Assembly: GCA_902812445.1 (NCBI GenBank)
Contig: CADDZF010000011.1
Coordinates: forward strand, 1 to 40,171
Direction of reading: 5' to 3'
Origin: Methylococcaceae bacterium
GTDB taxonomy: Bacteria > Pseudomonadota > Gammaproteobacteria > Methylococcales > Methylococcaceae
DNA length: 40,171 nucleotides
Part shown: positions 1 to 9,174 of the stretch, piece by piece
Numbering within the stretch: position 1 is the stretch's first letter
Layout: the number at the start of each line of letters is the position of its first letter
The notes under the pieces: model-generated
Database searches by the model: none
What the model saw: only the letters and a program-made list of their open reading frames with translations
Told to the model about the DNA's origin: nothing
Made by a program: the position numbers and the translations under genes

Positions 1-634
1 GCATACAGCAGGCATCGACGATCTTGTCGTCGAACTCGATTTCCGGATATTCCTGTGCGATGTCCCGTCCGATCTCCAGAAACAGACCGGAAGTGGCTTT
101 GAGGATGTTCGCCTTGTGGACTAAAGTCACTTTCTTGCGCCGTGCCCGCTTGGCGTATTCAAAGGCATACTCGATGATTCGTTGCGAGCCTTTCCGGGTT
201 ATGACCGCGATGCTCTCGGCGGCGATTTTCTCGCCGTCCACTTGAATGAAATGCTCGATGCCGGAATACAGCCCTTCGGTGTTTTCCCGGATCGTCACCA
301 TATTGACGTTGCGGTAAGGCGTGGCCGTGCCCTCGAATGAAATCGCCGGTCGGACATTGGCATATAGATTAAACGTTTTGCGTAAGCTCACGTTGACGCT
401 GCGATAACCTCCGCCTATTGGCGTGGTGAGCGGTCCTTTGAAACAAATCCGGTTGCGGCGGATCGAATCGAGGGTCTGTTCAGGCAACGGATTGGCGTGC
501 CTTTCGACGGCCGCCATGCCGGCAATCTGTCTGTCCCAGTCGACCTTGACGCCAGCCGCTTCGATGACGTTGAGGGCGGCATCGATGATGGCGGGGCCGA
601 TGCCATCGCCAGGGATGAGAGTAATTTTATGCAT
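1..634 (-). CDS. icd: Isocitrate dehydrogenase, NAD-type, N-terminal 211 residues (runs off the left edge)
   Basis: This gene starts at an ATG at 634 and is still open at base 1, so only the first 211 residues are visible. The protein belongs to the isocitrate/isopropylmalate dehydrogenase family, which oxidatively decarboxylates isocitrate to 2-oxoglutarate in the TCA cycle in the cytoplasm. The start LIPGDGIGPAI (residues 6-16) is the family N-terminal signature. SVNVSLRKTFNLYANVRP (about 79-96) holds the substrate-binding Ser and Arg residues. RENTEGLYSGIEH (about 116-128) contains the catalytic Tyr, and VHKANILKAT (about 172-181) contains the catalytic Lys. The short spacing and the phrase ISFEGTATPYRN resemble the NAD-dependent homologues rather than the E. 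coli NADP type. Cofactor preference is inferred, because the discriminating C-terminal part lies outside the window. Confidence 0.9.
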   Translation of the reverse strand, partial: MHKITLIPGDGIGPAIIDAALNVIEAAGVKVDWDRQIAGMAAVERHANPLPEQTLDSIRRNRICFKGPLTTPIGGGYRSVNVSLRKTFNLYANVRPAISFEGTATPYRNVNMVTIRENTEGLYSGIEHFIQVDGEKIAAESIAVITRKGSQRIIEYAFEYAKRARRKKVTLVHKANILKATSGLFLEIGRDIAQEYPEIEFDDKIVDACCM

Positions 635-725
635 ACAGACACCTTGAATGGGAAGTCATTGTCGAGCTCAGCCGCTATCCTAACGCCGCTGGGACGCAAC
701 CGCCATAGCAAATCCGTGCCGGGCG

Positions 726-1598
726 TTATTCATGTGGCGGCTTGATCGACGCGCTGTCGAACTGCGCAAACCACTGTCCCGCGCCAGCCGGCGAGGTCGG
801 ATCGTAATATAGGGAGCGCAGCTTGAGACAACCGGCAGGTCCCAGCTCCGGACCCGGCAGTACAGTGCGGAAATCGGCGCCGCCCAAGAGCTGATGGGTG
901 ATGGTCTGGAAAAGCCGCCCCAACTGCCCGTCTCTGACCATAGTGTCGAGCATACTAGGGCCCGCCAGCAGGTAGATGCTCCGATAGCCCAAATCGCCCA
1001 GCTTGCGGACCAGGGGCGCGCCCTCGACCATGCGGTCTCGTCCCGCCAATATCACGTCATAACCTTCACTGCGCCAATACTCCAACCGCGCAGGATCAGC
1101 GTTCCGTCCGGTCGCAATGTAACACGCCTGGCCATTTTCGCGGATGGACGGCGGCATCGGAAAATCCAGGCTGGCGCTGGCGATGACCACCGCCGGCTGC
1201 GGCGTGAGCCCCTCAGTTTTACGCCATTCGGCCAAATCCCGCGATTCAGCGTCCAGGCCGAGCTGCAAAACGTTGCCCAAATCCTTGTCGGCCAACGCGC
1301 GCAGGTAGCCGCCGTGCGTGATCAGACAATCGGCCTGCGCCTCCAGTTCGAGAAACAAGCGAAAGTCATGAGGCGAGGTCAGGCTCTTGGGTAGATACGT
1401 TTTGCCGGTGGCGGGATCTTCCAGCGCGATGCGCCCATCCAGGCTGGCCACGAAATTGGCGTAGACGAAAGGCGATTTGCGAGTACCCAAACGATGCAAG
1501 CGCTGCCCGAGATAGAGACCTTGCAAAGACACTTCTGCAAAAGGCGGCGGATAAAGACGGAGTATCGGTTCGGTCATGGCGTTCATGAATGGAAACAT
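726..1598 (-). CDS. RibD C-terminal-domain reductase (pyrimidine reductase family)
   Basis: A protein of about 290 residues that resembles the reductase half of RibD and dihydrofolate-reductase-like folds. Supporting motifs are FVYANFVASLDGRIA (about 44-58), typical of the RibD_C entry strand with the conserved Asn and Ser-Leu-Asp-Gly, and LAGPSMLDTMVRDGQ (about 216-230), matching the second cofactor-binding segment. There is no deaminase domain, so it is a stand-alone reductase. It may act on a riboflavin-pathway pyrimidine or on another NADPH-dependent substrate; the substrate cannot be read from the sequence. Alternative starts exist at the Met codons at residues 5 and 8, because no strong ribosome binding site precedes the first. 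It is preceded by a 195-base gap from the glucokinase gene on the same strand. Confidence 0.8.
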   Translation of the reverse strand: MFPFMNAMTEPILRLYPPPFAEVSLQGLYLGQRLHRLGTRKSPFVYANFVASLDGRIALEDPATGKTYLPKSLTSPHDFRLFLELEAQADCLITHGGYLRALADKDLGNVLQLGLDAESRDLAEWRKTEGLTPQPAVVIASASLDFPMPPSIRENGQACYIATGRNADPARLEYWRSEGYDVILAGRDRMVEGAPLVRKLGDLGYRSIYLLAGPSMLDTMVRDGQLGRLFQTITHQLLGGADFRTVLPGPELGPAGCLKLRSLYYDPTSPAGAGQWFAQFDSASIKPPHE

Positions 1599-1794
1599 GC
1601 CTGCGGCGTAAAGCAGGTAGACTTATTTAACTTCATGCGGGGCGGAAGATAAAGGCTGTCGTGCCGCCGGATGCGACAGTCGGTGGCCGCGATCCGCCCG
1701 TGGATTATCGCTCGCTCGCACGCCGTCGAGCGCTTCGATGCGCGTCCTGCTCTGCATATTTCTGGTCATTTTCTCGGCTAGCGGATCCTTCTAA

Positions 1795-2799
1795 CTAACC
1801 GCGCGCTGCTCCATCCGTCAACATAGATGCCGCGTGATGCGCCGCGCCGAGCAGCGCGGTGTGCGGATTCAAGGCTACTTTGACCGGCAGACCGCTAAGC
1901 AGGCCGCTAAACCGGCCTTTGTTGCGAAAGCCGAGCATGAACGCACCATCCTCCAGCGCCGGAAGAATTTTTGGCGCGATGCCGCCGCCTACGAGAACGC
2001 CGCCTCTGGCGAGACATTTGAGCGCCAGATTGCCGGCTTCAGCGCCATAAATGCGTGCGAACAGGCTCAGCGCCTCCTGGCAGAGCTTGTCTTGCCGTTC
2101 CAGACCATGCTGGCTGATCACCCGAGCCGGATCATCGACGCTGCACAGAAGCTCGCGTACCGCTAGACCTTCGGGTGCGTAATCACTGTCGCGTAAATAT
2201 CGATAAATATTGACCAGTCCGGCACCGGAGAGGATCCGTTCATAGCTGACATGGCCTCGGAATGCGTTGCGCAGGTAAACCAGCAAACCATCCTCCGCGG
2301 CATCATTCGGCGCGAAGTCGCTGTGACCTCCCTCCGTGGCGATCACATGATAGCGCTCGCGATCCCAATAGAGTACGGCTTCACCCAGCCCAGTGCCGGC
2401 GGCGATGACTGCCATATTGCCGATGCCGCCCGGCTGCGCTTCCGGATTCAGATGGGCAAATTCCTCCGGAGCGAGGCTCAGCATACCGAGCGCGGCGACC
2501 TCTAGATCGTTCAGCAAACTGACCGGGCAGGCGGTCAGTGCCGACAACCGCGCCTCCTCGACTGTCCACGGTAAATTGGTTACCTCGCCGCGACCCTCCG
2601 CGACCGGGCCCGCGATGCCGAAGCAAGCCGCGGCGATCGGCTTGGCCTGCTGGCGCAGGTACCCGGCGACGATTTCTTCCAGCGTATCGTATGCAGCGCT
2701 GGCATAACTGGTTTGCCGAATGCAGTACAACCCGGCAGGCGATAGCGCATACAGGCCGAGTATGGTTTTCGTTCCACCGATATCGCCCGCCAGTATCAT
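1795..2799 (-). CDS. glk: Glucokinase
   Basis: A 334-residue cytoplasmic sugar kinase of the bacterial glucokinase (Glk) family, which phosphorylates glucose to glucose 6-phosphate with ATP. The N-terminal GDIGGTKT (residues 5-12) is the ATP phosphate-binding motif. FGIAGPV (about 60-66) and GTGLGEAVL (about 135-143) are further nucleotide-binding segments, and EGGHSDFAP holds the sugar-contacting Glu and His. The length is close to the 320-340 usual for the family. It is the last of three closely spaced minus-strand genes (yjbQ, DUF411, glk), with 25 bases separating it from the DUF411 gene, so it is probably cotranscribed with them. No metabolic link to those two is evident. Confidence 0.93.
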   Translation of the reverse strand: MILAGDIGGTKTILGLYALSPAGLYCIRQTSYASAAYDTLEEIVAGYLRQQAKPIAAACFGIAGPVAEGRGEVTNLPWTVEEARLSALTACPVSLLNDLEVAALGMLSLAPEEFAHLNPEAQPGGIGNMAVIAAGTGLGEAVLYWDRERYHVIATEGGHSDFAPNDAAEDGLLVYLRNAFRGHVSYERILSGAGLVNIYRYLRDSDYAPEGLAVRELLCSVDDPARVISQHGLERQDKLCQEALSLFARIYGAEAGNLALKCLARGGVLVGGGIAPKILPALEDGAFMLGFRNKGRFSGLLSGLPVKVALNPHTALLGAAHHAASMLTDGAARG

Positions 2800-2824
2800 T
2801 CCGCGTCCTTAAGTAGCGAGAACC

Positions 2825-3301
2825 TCAGTAAGACAGATATTCGTTGAATTTTTCTGCCTTGCCTTTCCGGTCGAAGGCCAGTACCGTAAACGGATCTTTT
2901 CTGTCGCCCATCTCCATGCCCGGGCTACCAGTCGGCATGCCGGGTACGGCAATTCCGGCGACAGTCGACCTACTCTGCAGCAGCTTGCCGATATCGTCGG
3001 CTGGCACGTGACCTTCGATTACATAGCCGTTGATCACAGCGGTATGGCATGAAGCGAGACTTTCAGGTACGCCGAGCGCAAGCTTGGTTTCTGTCACCCT
3101 ATTGGTTGGTATCTCGGTGACAGAGAAATTGCGCTTTTTCAGATAGTCCATCCATTTGCCACAGCAGTCACACGTCGGACTGCGATAGACGGTAATCTTA
3201 AGCCGCCCGTCAGAGACCGCGGTCTCGTTCCGGACCCTCTCCTCGGCATGTGCCGATGTAGCCAGCAGGGCAACCAACACACTCATCGTCACGATTTTCA
3301 T
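2825..3301 (-). CDS. Secreted DUF411 metal-binding protein
   Basis: A 158-residue protein that starts with a signal peptide (about residues 1-19, ending in an AHA-type cleavage site), so it is expected in the periplasm. The DUF411 core is visible as CDCCGKWMDYL (Cys44, Cys46, Cys47), ASCHTAVINGYVIEGHVPADDI (Cys85, His86, His98) and the family-typical GMPTGSPGMEMG (about 121-132). The Cys/His/Met-rich pattern supports metal binding. Known members are often found next to copper resistance genes, but no copper gene lies nearby here. It sits 9 bases downstream of yjbQ and 25 bases upstream of glk on the same strand, consistent with one transcript. Confidence 0.88.
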   Translation of the reverse strand: MKIVTMSVLVALLATSAHAEERVRNETAVSDGRLKITVYRSPTCDCCGKWMDYLKKRNFSVTEIPTNRVTETKLALGVPESLASCHTAVINGYVIEGHVPADDIGKLLQSRSTVAGIAVPGMPTGSPGMEMGDRKDPFTVLAFDRKGKAEKFNEYLSY

Positions 3302-3310
3302 AAGCTAACC

Positions 3311-3742
3311 TCAACTGTGGCCATCATTCCCCTGCAGCGTCGCCACGATCGTGCGCGCGCCCCCGCGATCACGGTGCTCTCCCAGATATATTCCCTGCCA
3401 GGTGCCCAACAGCAGTCGGCCGTGAGCGATGGGGATCGTCAGGCTTGATCCCAGAAGGCAGCACTTGACATGAGCAGGCATATCATCGTCGCCTTCCTGA
3501 ATATGGGTAAAGTAAGCGGCGCCCTGCGGCACCGATTCATCGAAATAAGCCGCTAAATCTCGCCGCACGCCGGGATCGGCATTCTCGTTGATGACGAGGG
3601 AGGCCGAGGTATGCTGAATGAAAAAATGAGCCAGTCCGATACCTATGCCGGCGAGCTCAGACAAGTGGCCGAGAAGCTCATCGGTGATGAGGTGAAACCC
3701 ACGCGATCGCGCTCGCAGTACGATTTGCTTTTGTAACCACAT
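3311..3742 (-). CDS. yjbQ: YjbQ / UPF0047 family protein
   Basis: A 143-residue protein of the YjbQ (UPF0047) family, whose members have weak thiamine-phosphate-synthase activity in some studies; the physiological role is unsettled. Diagnostic segments are FIQHTSASLVINENADP (about 42-58), with the conserved His and Asn/Glu/Asn ligand set, and MPAHVKCCLLGSSLTIPIAHGRLLLGTWQGIYLGEHRD, covering the second conserved His and the GTWQGIYLGEHR signature. The length is typical of the family. It is the first gene of the yjbQ-DUF411-glk run, with its promoter expected in the 303-base region to the right. Confidence 0.92.
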   Translation of the reverse strand: MWLQKQIVLRARSRGFHLITDELLGHLSELAGIGIGLAHFFIQHTSASLVINENADPGVRRDLAAYFDESVPQGAAYFTHIQEGDDDMPAHVKCCLLGSSLTIPIAHGRLLLGTWQGIYLGEHRDRGGARTIVATLQGNDGHS

Positions 3743-4045
3743 TTCTCTCGCACCTCAAGGTTTAGGATCGCTTGCTTTACTACCCGTCAATCGACGAAAC
3801 TTAAGCAAGCTTTGCGCCTTCGCCGCTGGATATGACAAGCGCGTAAGCCTATATTGGCGGCGGTAAATTTGACCGCTTACGGTAAAGGTTACCTTATTTC
3901 TATCGCATCAACGTGCGGAATTATATCGAGAGATCGTTTGGGATAACGGCGAGCCTGGCTTTATCAGACGAGCCGAGCTGGCATGAGAACCCGCGATGTT
4001 CCAAAGACGACTTGAGTTTATCAGTACCTGAACGGGAGTTTAACG
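3743..4045. other. Divergent intergenic region between yjbQ and the PA2169-family gene
   Basis: This stretch separates two divergent transcription units, so promoters for both are expected in it. I see no gene. A region around 3868-3900 has repeated GGTAAA/TTTGACC half-sites that form an imperfect dyad, which could be an operator, but the match is weak. The plus-strand gene has a GGGAG ribosome binding site just before its ATG at 4046. Confidence 0.5.
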
Positions 4046-4504
4046 ATGTATGGCGAAAATGTGATTGCGACGCTGAATAGCCTCATTGAAAACTGTAAAG
4101 ACGGTGAGCACGGTTTTCGTACCTGTGCTGAGGACATCAGCAATTTGGAGCTCAAGAGCCTGTTCGAAAATCGCGCAGAAGGTTGTGCAAAAGGCGCGCG
4201 CGAATTGCAGGACGAAGTGCGCCGCTTGGGTGGCGAGCCTAAGGATGGCGGCAGCACGTCCGGCGCGCTACATCGCGTCTGGGTCGATATCAAGTCCGCC
4301 GTCACCGGAAAGGACGATGAAAGTATTTTGACCGAACTGGAACGCGGTGAAGACGTTGCCGTCAGCCGCTACCGCAGCGCACTGGAACAGGGCTTGCCGC
4401 CCGATATTCGCGCTCTGATCGAACGTCAGCTGCAGGGTGCCATCCGAAACCACGACGAAATTCGTAACTTGCGCGATCGTTATCGCCAAGGGCAAACGGT
4501 TTGA
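4046..4504 (+). CDS. PA2169-family four-helix-bundle protein (DUF2383)
   Basis: A 152-residue all-alpha protein. The pattern of the first 110 residues, with TLNSLIENCKDGEHGFRTCAEDI near the N-terminus followed by ELQDEVRRLGGEP and a long third helix, matches the PA2169 / DUF2383 four-helix-bundle family, which has a ferritin-like topology. The function is not established for the family. The conserved Glu and His residues of the first helix (Glu15, Glu21, His22) could bind metal, which is inference. The start ATG at 4046 has a GGGAG ribosome binding site. The stop codon overlaps the longest possible creA reading frame, and the two genes probably share a transcript. Confidence 0.82.
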   Translation: MYGENVIATLNSLIENCKDGEHGFRTCAEDISNLELKSLFENRAEGCAKGARELQDEVRRLGGEPKDGGSTSGALHRVWVDIKSAVTGKDDESILTELERGEDVAVSRYRSALEQGLPPDIRALIERQLQGAIRNHDEIRNLRDRYRQGQTV

Positions 4505-4518
4505 CCACCATAAACAGG

Positions 4519-4983
4519 ATGGCTATGGGTGCAAAATATGCGACAGCTTTATGCCTGATTTTGTCTCTGACCGCGCAGGCGGAGGAAATCGGCTGCGTCT
4601 CGACGACCTTCAGGTTCATCGGCGCTAACGACAAAGTTTGTGTCGAAGCGTTCGATGACCCGAAGGTGCCGGGCGTTTCCTGCCATATCAGTCAAGCGCG
4701 GACGGGCGGCGTTAAGGGCCCTTTGGGACTGGCCGAGGATCCGTCCCGCTTTGCGATCGCATGCCGCCAAGTTGGACCCATCGCTTTGCCCAACAACCTA
4801 CCCAAACAGGAGAGCGTCTTCAGTGAAGACACTTCGCTTTTCTTCAAAGAAACCACCGTCTTCCGCCTATACGATCAGAAAAGGAACACGCTGGTCTATA
4901 CCGCCATCAGCAGAAAGATTATCGAGGGATCGCCGATGAATTCCATTTCAACCGTACCGATCATGCGCTGGGATGGGCGCTAG
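4519..4983 (+). CDS. creA: CreA-family periplasmic protein
   Basis: A protein of about 154 residues with a signal peptide (MAMGAKYATALCLILSLTA, cleavage before QAEE). The mature part matches the CreA family: EIGCVSTTFRFIGANDKVCVEAFDDPKVPGVSCHIS, then GGVKGPLGLAEDPSRFAIACRQVGP, then the SVFSEDTSLFFKE stretch. Four conserved Cys residues suggest disulfides. The function of CreA is unknown. The reading frame opens with a TTG at 4501, but a start at 4519 or 4525 is more likely, because it gives a clean signal peptide and an AGGA ribosome binding site lies 5 bases before 4525. It follows the four-helix-bundle gene directly. Confidence 0.88.
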   Translation: MAMGAKYATALCLILSLTAQAEEIGCVSTTFRFIGANDKVCVEAFDDPKVPGVSCHISQARTGGVKGPLGLAEDPSRFAIACRQVGPIALPNNLPKQESVFSEDTSLFFKETTVFRLYDQKRNTLVYTAISRKIIEGSPMNSISTVPIMRWDGR

Positions 4984-5314
4984 CAGCGATGCGGAGGACG
5001 GCCCGGATGCATGGAGCAAGGCCCTGGCTGGATGCGATGCTGGCCGCTCGCAGGCCTGTCGCGTGATCACAAGGAGCTTGCTCGGTCGGCCTTGCTTCTC
5101 GATCGATTTGCTGTCACGGTGAGATCCGAGTCGCTTGGAGCAGCGCCTATAAACTCCGGCATGCGTGTCGCTCTCGTGGGGGCCCTGCCAGGTCAAAGTG
5201 TGGTTCGGCTTGCAAGTACCGTAACCCCTTAGCGACCAGCGCCTACCACCTCATCGATCCGACTGCCGAAACGCAAAAACTCGACTCCGCTCACGCTTTC
5301 GAACGCGTTTGCCA
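4984..5314. other. Intergenic region between convergent creA and typA
   Basis: This stretch lies between the ends of two convergent genes. I see no convincing coding frame, no recognisable RNA gene, and no strong hairpin followed by a T-run, although a terminator would be expected here. Confidence 0.4.
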
Positions 5315-7138
5315 TCAAGCCTCGTTAACCGCCCGGCTCGCCTTTTTCCGCTCGTGCTCCTGCAGCAGTTTCTTCCTGAGCCGGATGGTTTGCGGCATGA
5401 CTTCGACCAACTCATCATCGTCGATGAATTCGAGCGCCTGCTCCAGGCTGAGTCTGACAGCGGGCGTCAGCAGGATGTTTTCATCGCTCCCTGCGGCGCG
5501 GATATTAGTGAGCTGCTTGGCCTTGGTCGGATTGACTACCAGATCGTTGGAGCGGGAATGAATGCCGACGATCATGCCTGCATAGACTTCATTGCCGTGC
5601 TCCAGGAATAAACGCCCGCGCTCCTGCAGGTTGAACAAGGCAAAGGCCAGCGCCTTGCCCGCCGTATTGGAAATCAGTACGCCGTTGACGCGCTGGCCTA
5701 TATCGCCCTTCTTTACCGGCCCGTAATGGTCGAATACATGGTAGATAAGACCGGTACCGGACGTCGAGGTCATGAATTCGGTCTGAAAACCGATCAGCCC
5801 ACGTGACGGCATGATGTACTCCAGTCTGACGCGGCCCTTGCCATCCGGCACCATGTCCCGCATCTCGCCCCTGCGCTCGCCCAGTTTTTCCATAATCGAG
5901 CCCTGGTGTCCCTCTTCGACCTCGATGGTGAGGAACTCGTAAGGCTCGCAAAGTTCGCCATCAATCTCCTTGATGATCACTTCGGGTCTCGAAACGCCCA
6001 ACTCATAGCCTTCCCGCCGCATGTTTTCGATGAGGATGGAAAGGTGCAGCTCGCCACGTCCGGACACCTTGAACCGGTCCGGGTCGGCAGTGTCCTCCAC
6101 GCGCAAGGCCACGTTGTGTTTGAGCTCCCGCTGCAGCCGTTCGCGGATCTGGCGCGACGTGAGGAACTTCCCCTCCCGGCCTGCGAAAGGTGAATTATTG
6201 ACCTGGAACGTCATGCTGACGGTCGGCTCGTCGACGCTCAAGGGCGGCAGTGCCGCGGGACAATCGATAGCGCACAGCGTGTCGGAGATGTCGAGCGTCT
6301 CAACACCGGTAAACGCGATGATCGCCCCGGCCTCCGCATCAGGCACTTCAACCCGCTCCAGCCCATGGAAGCCGAAGATTTGGAGGATGCGCGCATTGCG
6401 CTGCTGTCCGTTGCGATTGACCACCACGACCGGTGAATTGGTCTTGATTTTGCCGCGCTGGATGCGGCCGATGCCGATGACGCCCACGTAGGAGCTGTAG
6501 TCGAGGCTACTCACTTGCATTTGAAAAGGTCCGTTCGGATCCACGCGCGGCGGGTGAACCTTGTCGACGATGGTTTGGAACAGCGGCGTCATGTCGCCGC
6601 TCGCGACTCCGGCATCCAGGCCGGCATAGCCGTTCAAGGCCGATGCGTAAATCACCGGAAAATCGAGTTGCTCTTCGGTAGCGCCGAGCCGGTCGAACAG
6701 GTCGAATGTCTGGTTGAGCACCCAGTGCGCACGCGCGCCGGGTCGGTCGATCTTGTTGATGACTACGATGGGATGCAGACCTAAGGCGAACGCTTTCTGA
6801 GTGACAAAGCGAGTCTGCGGCATCGGTCCGTCCACGGCATCGACCAGCAACAGCACCGAGTCCACCATTGACAGCACGCGCTCGACTTCACCACCAAAAT
6901 CGGCGTGTCCCGGCGTGTCGACGATGTTGATGTGGTAGGTATTCCAGTTGATGGCGGTATTCTTGGCCAGAATGGTGATGCCGCGCTCCTTTTCCAGCGC
7001 GTTGGAGTCCATGACCCGCTCTTCGACTTTTTCGTGGGCGGCAAAGGTGCCGGACTGCTGCAACAGTTTGTCGACTAGCGTAGTTTTGCCGTGGTCGACG
7101 TGGGCGATGATGGCGATATTGCGGAGCTTTTCTATCAT
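5315..7138 (-). CDS. typA: Ribosome-associated GTPase TypA/BipA
   Basis: A 607-residue translational GTPase that binds the ribosome and supports 50S assembly and stress or cold growth in characterised bacteria. All G motifs are present: [10 protein letters not shown] (G1, about 14-23), RGITI with the switch I Thr, [15 protein letters not shown] (G3), and NKIDRPGAR (G4). EF-Tu-like domain 2 and the EF-G-like domains III and V follow, then the TypA-specific C-terminal domain. The length is the usual 600-615. It is a single-gene unit between convergent creA and the downstream-facing glycosyltransferase gene, with 145 bases upstream. Confidence 0.97.
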   Translation of the reverse strand: MIEKLRNIAIIAHVDHGKTTLVDKLLQQSGTFAAHEKVEERVMDSNALEKERGITILAKNTAINWNTYHINIVDTPGHADFGGEVERVLSMVDSVLLLVDAVDGPMPQTRFVTQKAFALGLHPIVVINKIDRPGARAHWVLNQTFDLFDRLGATEEQLDFPVIYASALNGYAGLDAGVASGDMTPLFQTIVDKVHPPRVDPNGPFQMQVSSLDYSSYVGVIGIGRIQRGKIKTNSPVVVVNRNGQQRNARILQIFGFHGLERVEVPDAEAGAIIAFTGVETLDISDTLCAIDCPAALPPLSVDEPTVSMTFQVNNSPFAGREGKFLTSRQIRERLQRELKHNVALRVEDTADPDRFKVSGRGELHLSILIENMRREGYELGVSRPEVIIKEIDGELCEPYEFLTIEVEEGHQGSIMEKLGERRGEMRDMVPDGKGRVRLEYIMPSRGLIGFQTEFMTSTSGTGLIYHVFDHYGPVKKGDIGQRVNGVLISNTAGKALAFALFNLQERGRLFLEHGNEVYAGMIVGIHSRSNDLVVNPTKAKQLTNIRAAGSDENILLTPAVRLSLEQALEFIDDDELVEVMPQTIRLRKKLLQEHERKKASRAVNEA

Positions 7139-7283
7139 ACGAGCGAGCTATCGTTGTTCCGTAAAAATGTCATAGATCCTGCGAGCGTGGATGCTTGCTG
7201 CTACGTGCCTTTAAGGTGAGCTTGTCATCCGGCTGGCTCGATCGATCGGACGATCGGCCCTATTCACGTCGAGATCAAGCGGT

Positions 7284-8000
7284 TTAACCGTCTTCCCGCT
7301 CTTCGAGGTGAGACCAGTAACCCCAGTCCTTCCCACGCCAGCGAGTAGGCATCAGATCGAAATACAGCAGCAGGCAGCGAACTATCGAGTGGGCCGTTTT
7401 ACGCCAGAGGCCGCGCTGAAGCCGTCGGTGATCGCTGGCGTAGACCTTGAGATCACCAGCGAAGGCGATGCGGTAACCTGCGCGCTTGATCCGCCACACT
7501 AGCTCCGAATCTTCGTTGCACACCAACTGCAAATCGAAGCCGCCCGCGCCGGCGATCGCCCGACGTTGCACTAGCATGTTCGAGCCGGTAGCTGCAGGAA
7601 TGCCGAACCGGTGGCATGCGCGCTGGCCAAAGGCAAAAACGTAATAATACCACGCATAGCGATCTTTGGAGAGCTTTGGACCATAAACTGCATCATACGC
7701 CGCATATTTCCTGAGCGCATCGAAATACCCGCGTGGAAAAACGACGTCCGCATCGGTAAACAGCAGCCAGTTGGTTTTTACCAGCTTCCAACCGATCTGC
7801 CGCGCCTCGGCGATCGAACTCTTCAGGTGCAGCACCCAAGTACGGGCTGGACGCAGCTCGAGAATCAACTTCGATGTTCCATCATCGCTTGCATCGACGA
7901 CGATGAGCGAGACTGAATCCGGCAGCGAATTGAGGAAGCGTGGGATATTCTTCTTTTCATTTCGCGTGGGTACGACGATCGTGATATCTTCGATTTTCAT
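7284..8000 (-). CDS. Family 2 glycosyltransferase
   Basis: A GT-A fold glycosyltransferase of 238 residues when started at the internal ATG at 8000. A longer frame begins at 8042, but its first 14 residues do not match the family. The start DITIVVPTRNEKKNIPRFL is the family nucleotide-sugar binding strand. VVDASDDGT is the second signature, and LLFTDADVVFP gives the DXD-type metal site (Asp83-Ala-Asp85). CNEDSELVWRIKRAG is the acceptor-side ED(x)E region. A hydrophobic stretch near the C-terminus may touch the membrane. The sugar and acceptor cannot be inferred. It is isolated between typA and the rhodanese gene. Confidence 0.85.
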   Translation of the reverse strand: MKIEDITIVVPTRNEKKNIPRFLNSLPDSVSLIVVDASDDGTSKLILELRPARTWVLHLKSSIAEARQIGWKLVKTNWLLFTDADVVFPRGYFDALRKYAAYDAVYGPKLSKDRYAWYYYVFAFGQRACHRFGIPAATGSNMLVQRRAIAGAGGFDLQLVCNEDSELVWRIKRAGYRIAFAGDLKVYASDHRRLQRGLWRKTAHSIVRCLLLYFDLMPTRWRGKDWGYWSHLEEREDG

Positions 8001-8112
8001 ACTGCAAATCCACTCAAGTCCGCTACCGGTTGAGCAAAGCAAATAGCAATATCACAGATGTATTGCAGTATGAGGAATACTAAGACCGCTCGGCGATCGG
8101 GCGAAGTCTATT

Positions 8113-8511
8113 TCAGCTCTGCTCCCACGGCAGCCCATGAAAGCGCCAGCCGCCCAGGGTATTGCGATGCTTTTCTGCATCCAGCGGACCTTCGAATCCT
8201 TCCTCGACATTAATAAGATGGGTGTAACCGGCTGCGGCGAGCGCCGCGGCGGCATCGAAGGAACGCTGTCCGCTCCGGCAGAGCAGGTAAACCGGTGTGC
8301 TCTTGTCTGGAATTGCCTCGCTCACGCGTGCGACAAAGTGGGCATTCACTTCCCAGAGGGGCGCTTCCTTCCAGGGAATATTGATAGCACCGGTCGGATG
8401 ACCGACATATGCGAATTCGACGCTCGCGCGTACGTCGAGCAACAATGCGCTCGGTGTCGCCTGCATCGACTCCCAGGCTTCCCTGGGCCTTAGCCTTTTT
8501 ATCTGTGACAT
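8113..8511 (-). CDS. Rhodanese-like sulfurtransferase domain protein
   Basis: A single-domain rhodanese of 132 residues with the start taken at 8511, where GGTGGA provides a ribosome binding site. The frame could be extended to 8661, but that part overlaps the upstream methyltransferase gene and looks non-homologous. LLLDVRASVEFAYVGHPTGAINIPW is the family CH2A region. YLLCRSGQRSFDAA contains the active-site loop with catalytic Cys78 followed by RSGQRS. The likely role is sulfur transfer or thiosulfate/cyanide chemistry in the cytoplasm. It lies 31 bases downstream of the methyltransferase gene, probably in the same transcript. Confidence 0.9.
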   Translation of the reverse strand: MSQIKRLRPREAWESMQATPSALLLDVRASVEFAYVGHPTGAINIPWKEAPLWEVNAHFVARVSEAIPDKSTPVYLLCRSGQRSFDAAAALAAAGYTHLINVEEGFEGPLDAEKHRNTLGGWRFHGLPWEQS

Positions 8512-8542
8512 AATCCACCCGTGATCCCGTTTTGGTAAAGTC

Positions 8543-9124
8543 TCAAACTCGCTGCCCCACCAGCATCGCCTGGTTACGAAAACCTTTGGATTGATCGCCG
8601 ATAACGCCTTCTTCCCGATACACACGCAGACGCAGAGCGGCGAACAGCGCCAAGAGTTCATTCTCCGCCAGCCGGTAAGCCGGATTCTTCGGTCCGCTCT
8701 CGGTTACCTTTTCGCGGGTAAAGGTCTGATAAAACAATAATCCGCCTGGCCGCAAAAGTTGCATGATAGGACCGGCCAGAGCACGTTCTAGGAAGCGGCA
8801 GACGACGATCACATCGAAGCTCTGCGGCGGTAACACCATGGCATTGACGTCTCGCACCTCCGCCCGCAGCGGGACTCCCATGCTCAGCGCCCGCGTTTTC
8901 AGCTTGTCGATCGCGACCGGCGAAATATCGAAGGCGTGCGTCGCAAGACCCTGACGCGCCAGCAACAACGCATTGCCACCGAGTCCACAGGCGAAATCGA
9001 GCGCCACGCCCATGGACGGCAGCAAATGCGCATTTTCAGAGAGCACGCGGGCAGGTTGCGGACACGCCTCATCATCTGTATAGGCCCTATCCCATTTTGT
9101 CCTATCATTCGAAGGTTCCGCCAT
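8543..9124 (-). CDS. Class I SAM-dependent methyltransferase (TehB-like)
   Basis: A 193-residue cytoplasmic methyltransferase. ALDFACGLGGNALLLARQG (about 41-59) is motif I, binding S-adenosylmethionine. THAFDISPVAIDKL is motif II with the acidic residue that binds the ribose. VRDVNAMVLPPQSFDVIVVCRFLER spans motifs III-IV, and LLRPGGLLFYQTF is the conserved post-motif strand. The overall pattern is TehB-like or thiopurine-methyltransferase-like, and the substrate is not known. It sits 50 bases beyond trkA and just ahead of the rhodanese gene on the same strand, so all may lie at the end of the long def-trkA run. Confidence 0.87.
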   Translation of the reverse strand: MAEPSNDRTKWDRAYTDDEACPQPARVLSENAHLLPSMGVALDFACGLGGNALLLARQGLATHAFDISPVAIDKLKTRALSMGVPLRAEVRDVNAMVLPPQSFDVIVVCRFLERALAGPIMQLLRPGGLLFYQTFTREKVTESGPKNPAYRLAENELLALFAALRLRVYREEGVIGDQSKGFRNQAMLVGQRV

Positions 9125-9174
9125 TGCTGTGTCCCGGTTGCCGTGGTCGACTCGACCGCCCGCTCGAGGAATCG

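Noticed and set aside
4948-5196. 82-codon minus-strand frame between creA and typA
   Set aside because: It overlaps the end of creA and has the composition of an antisense frame, with no recognisable motif.
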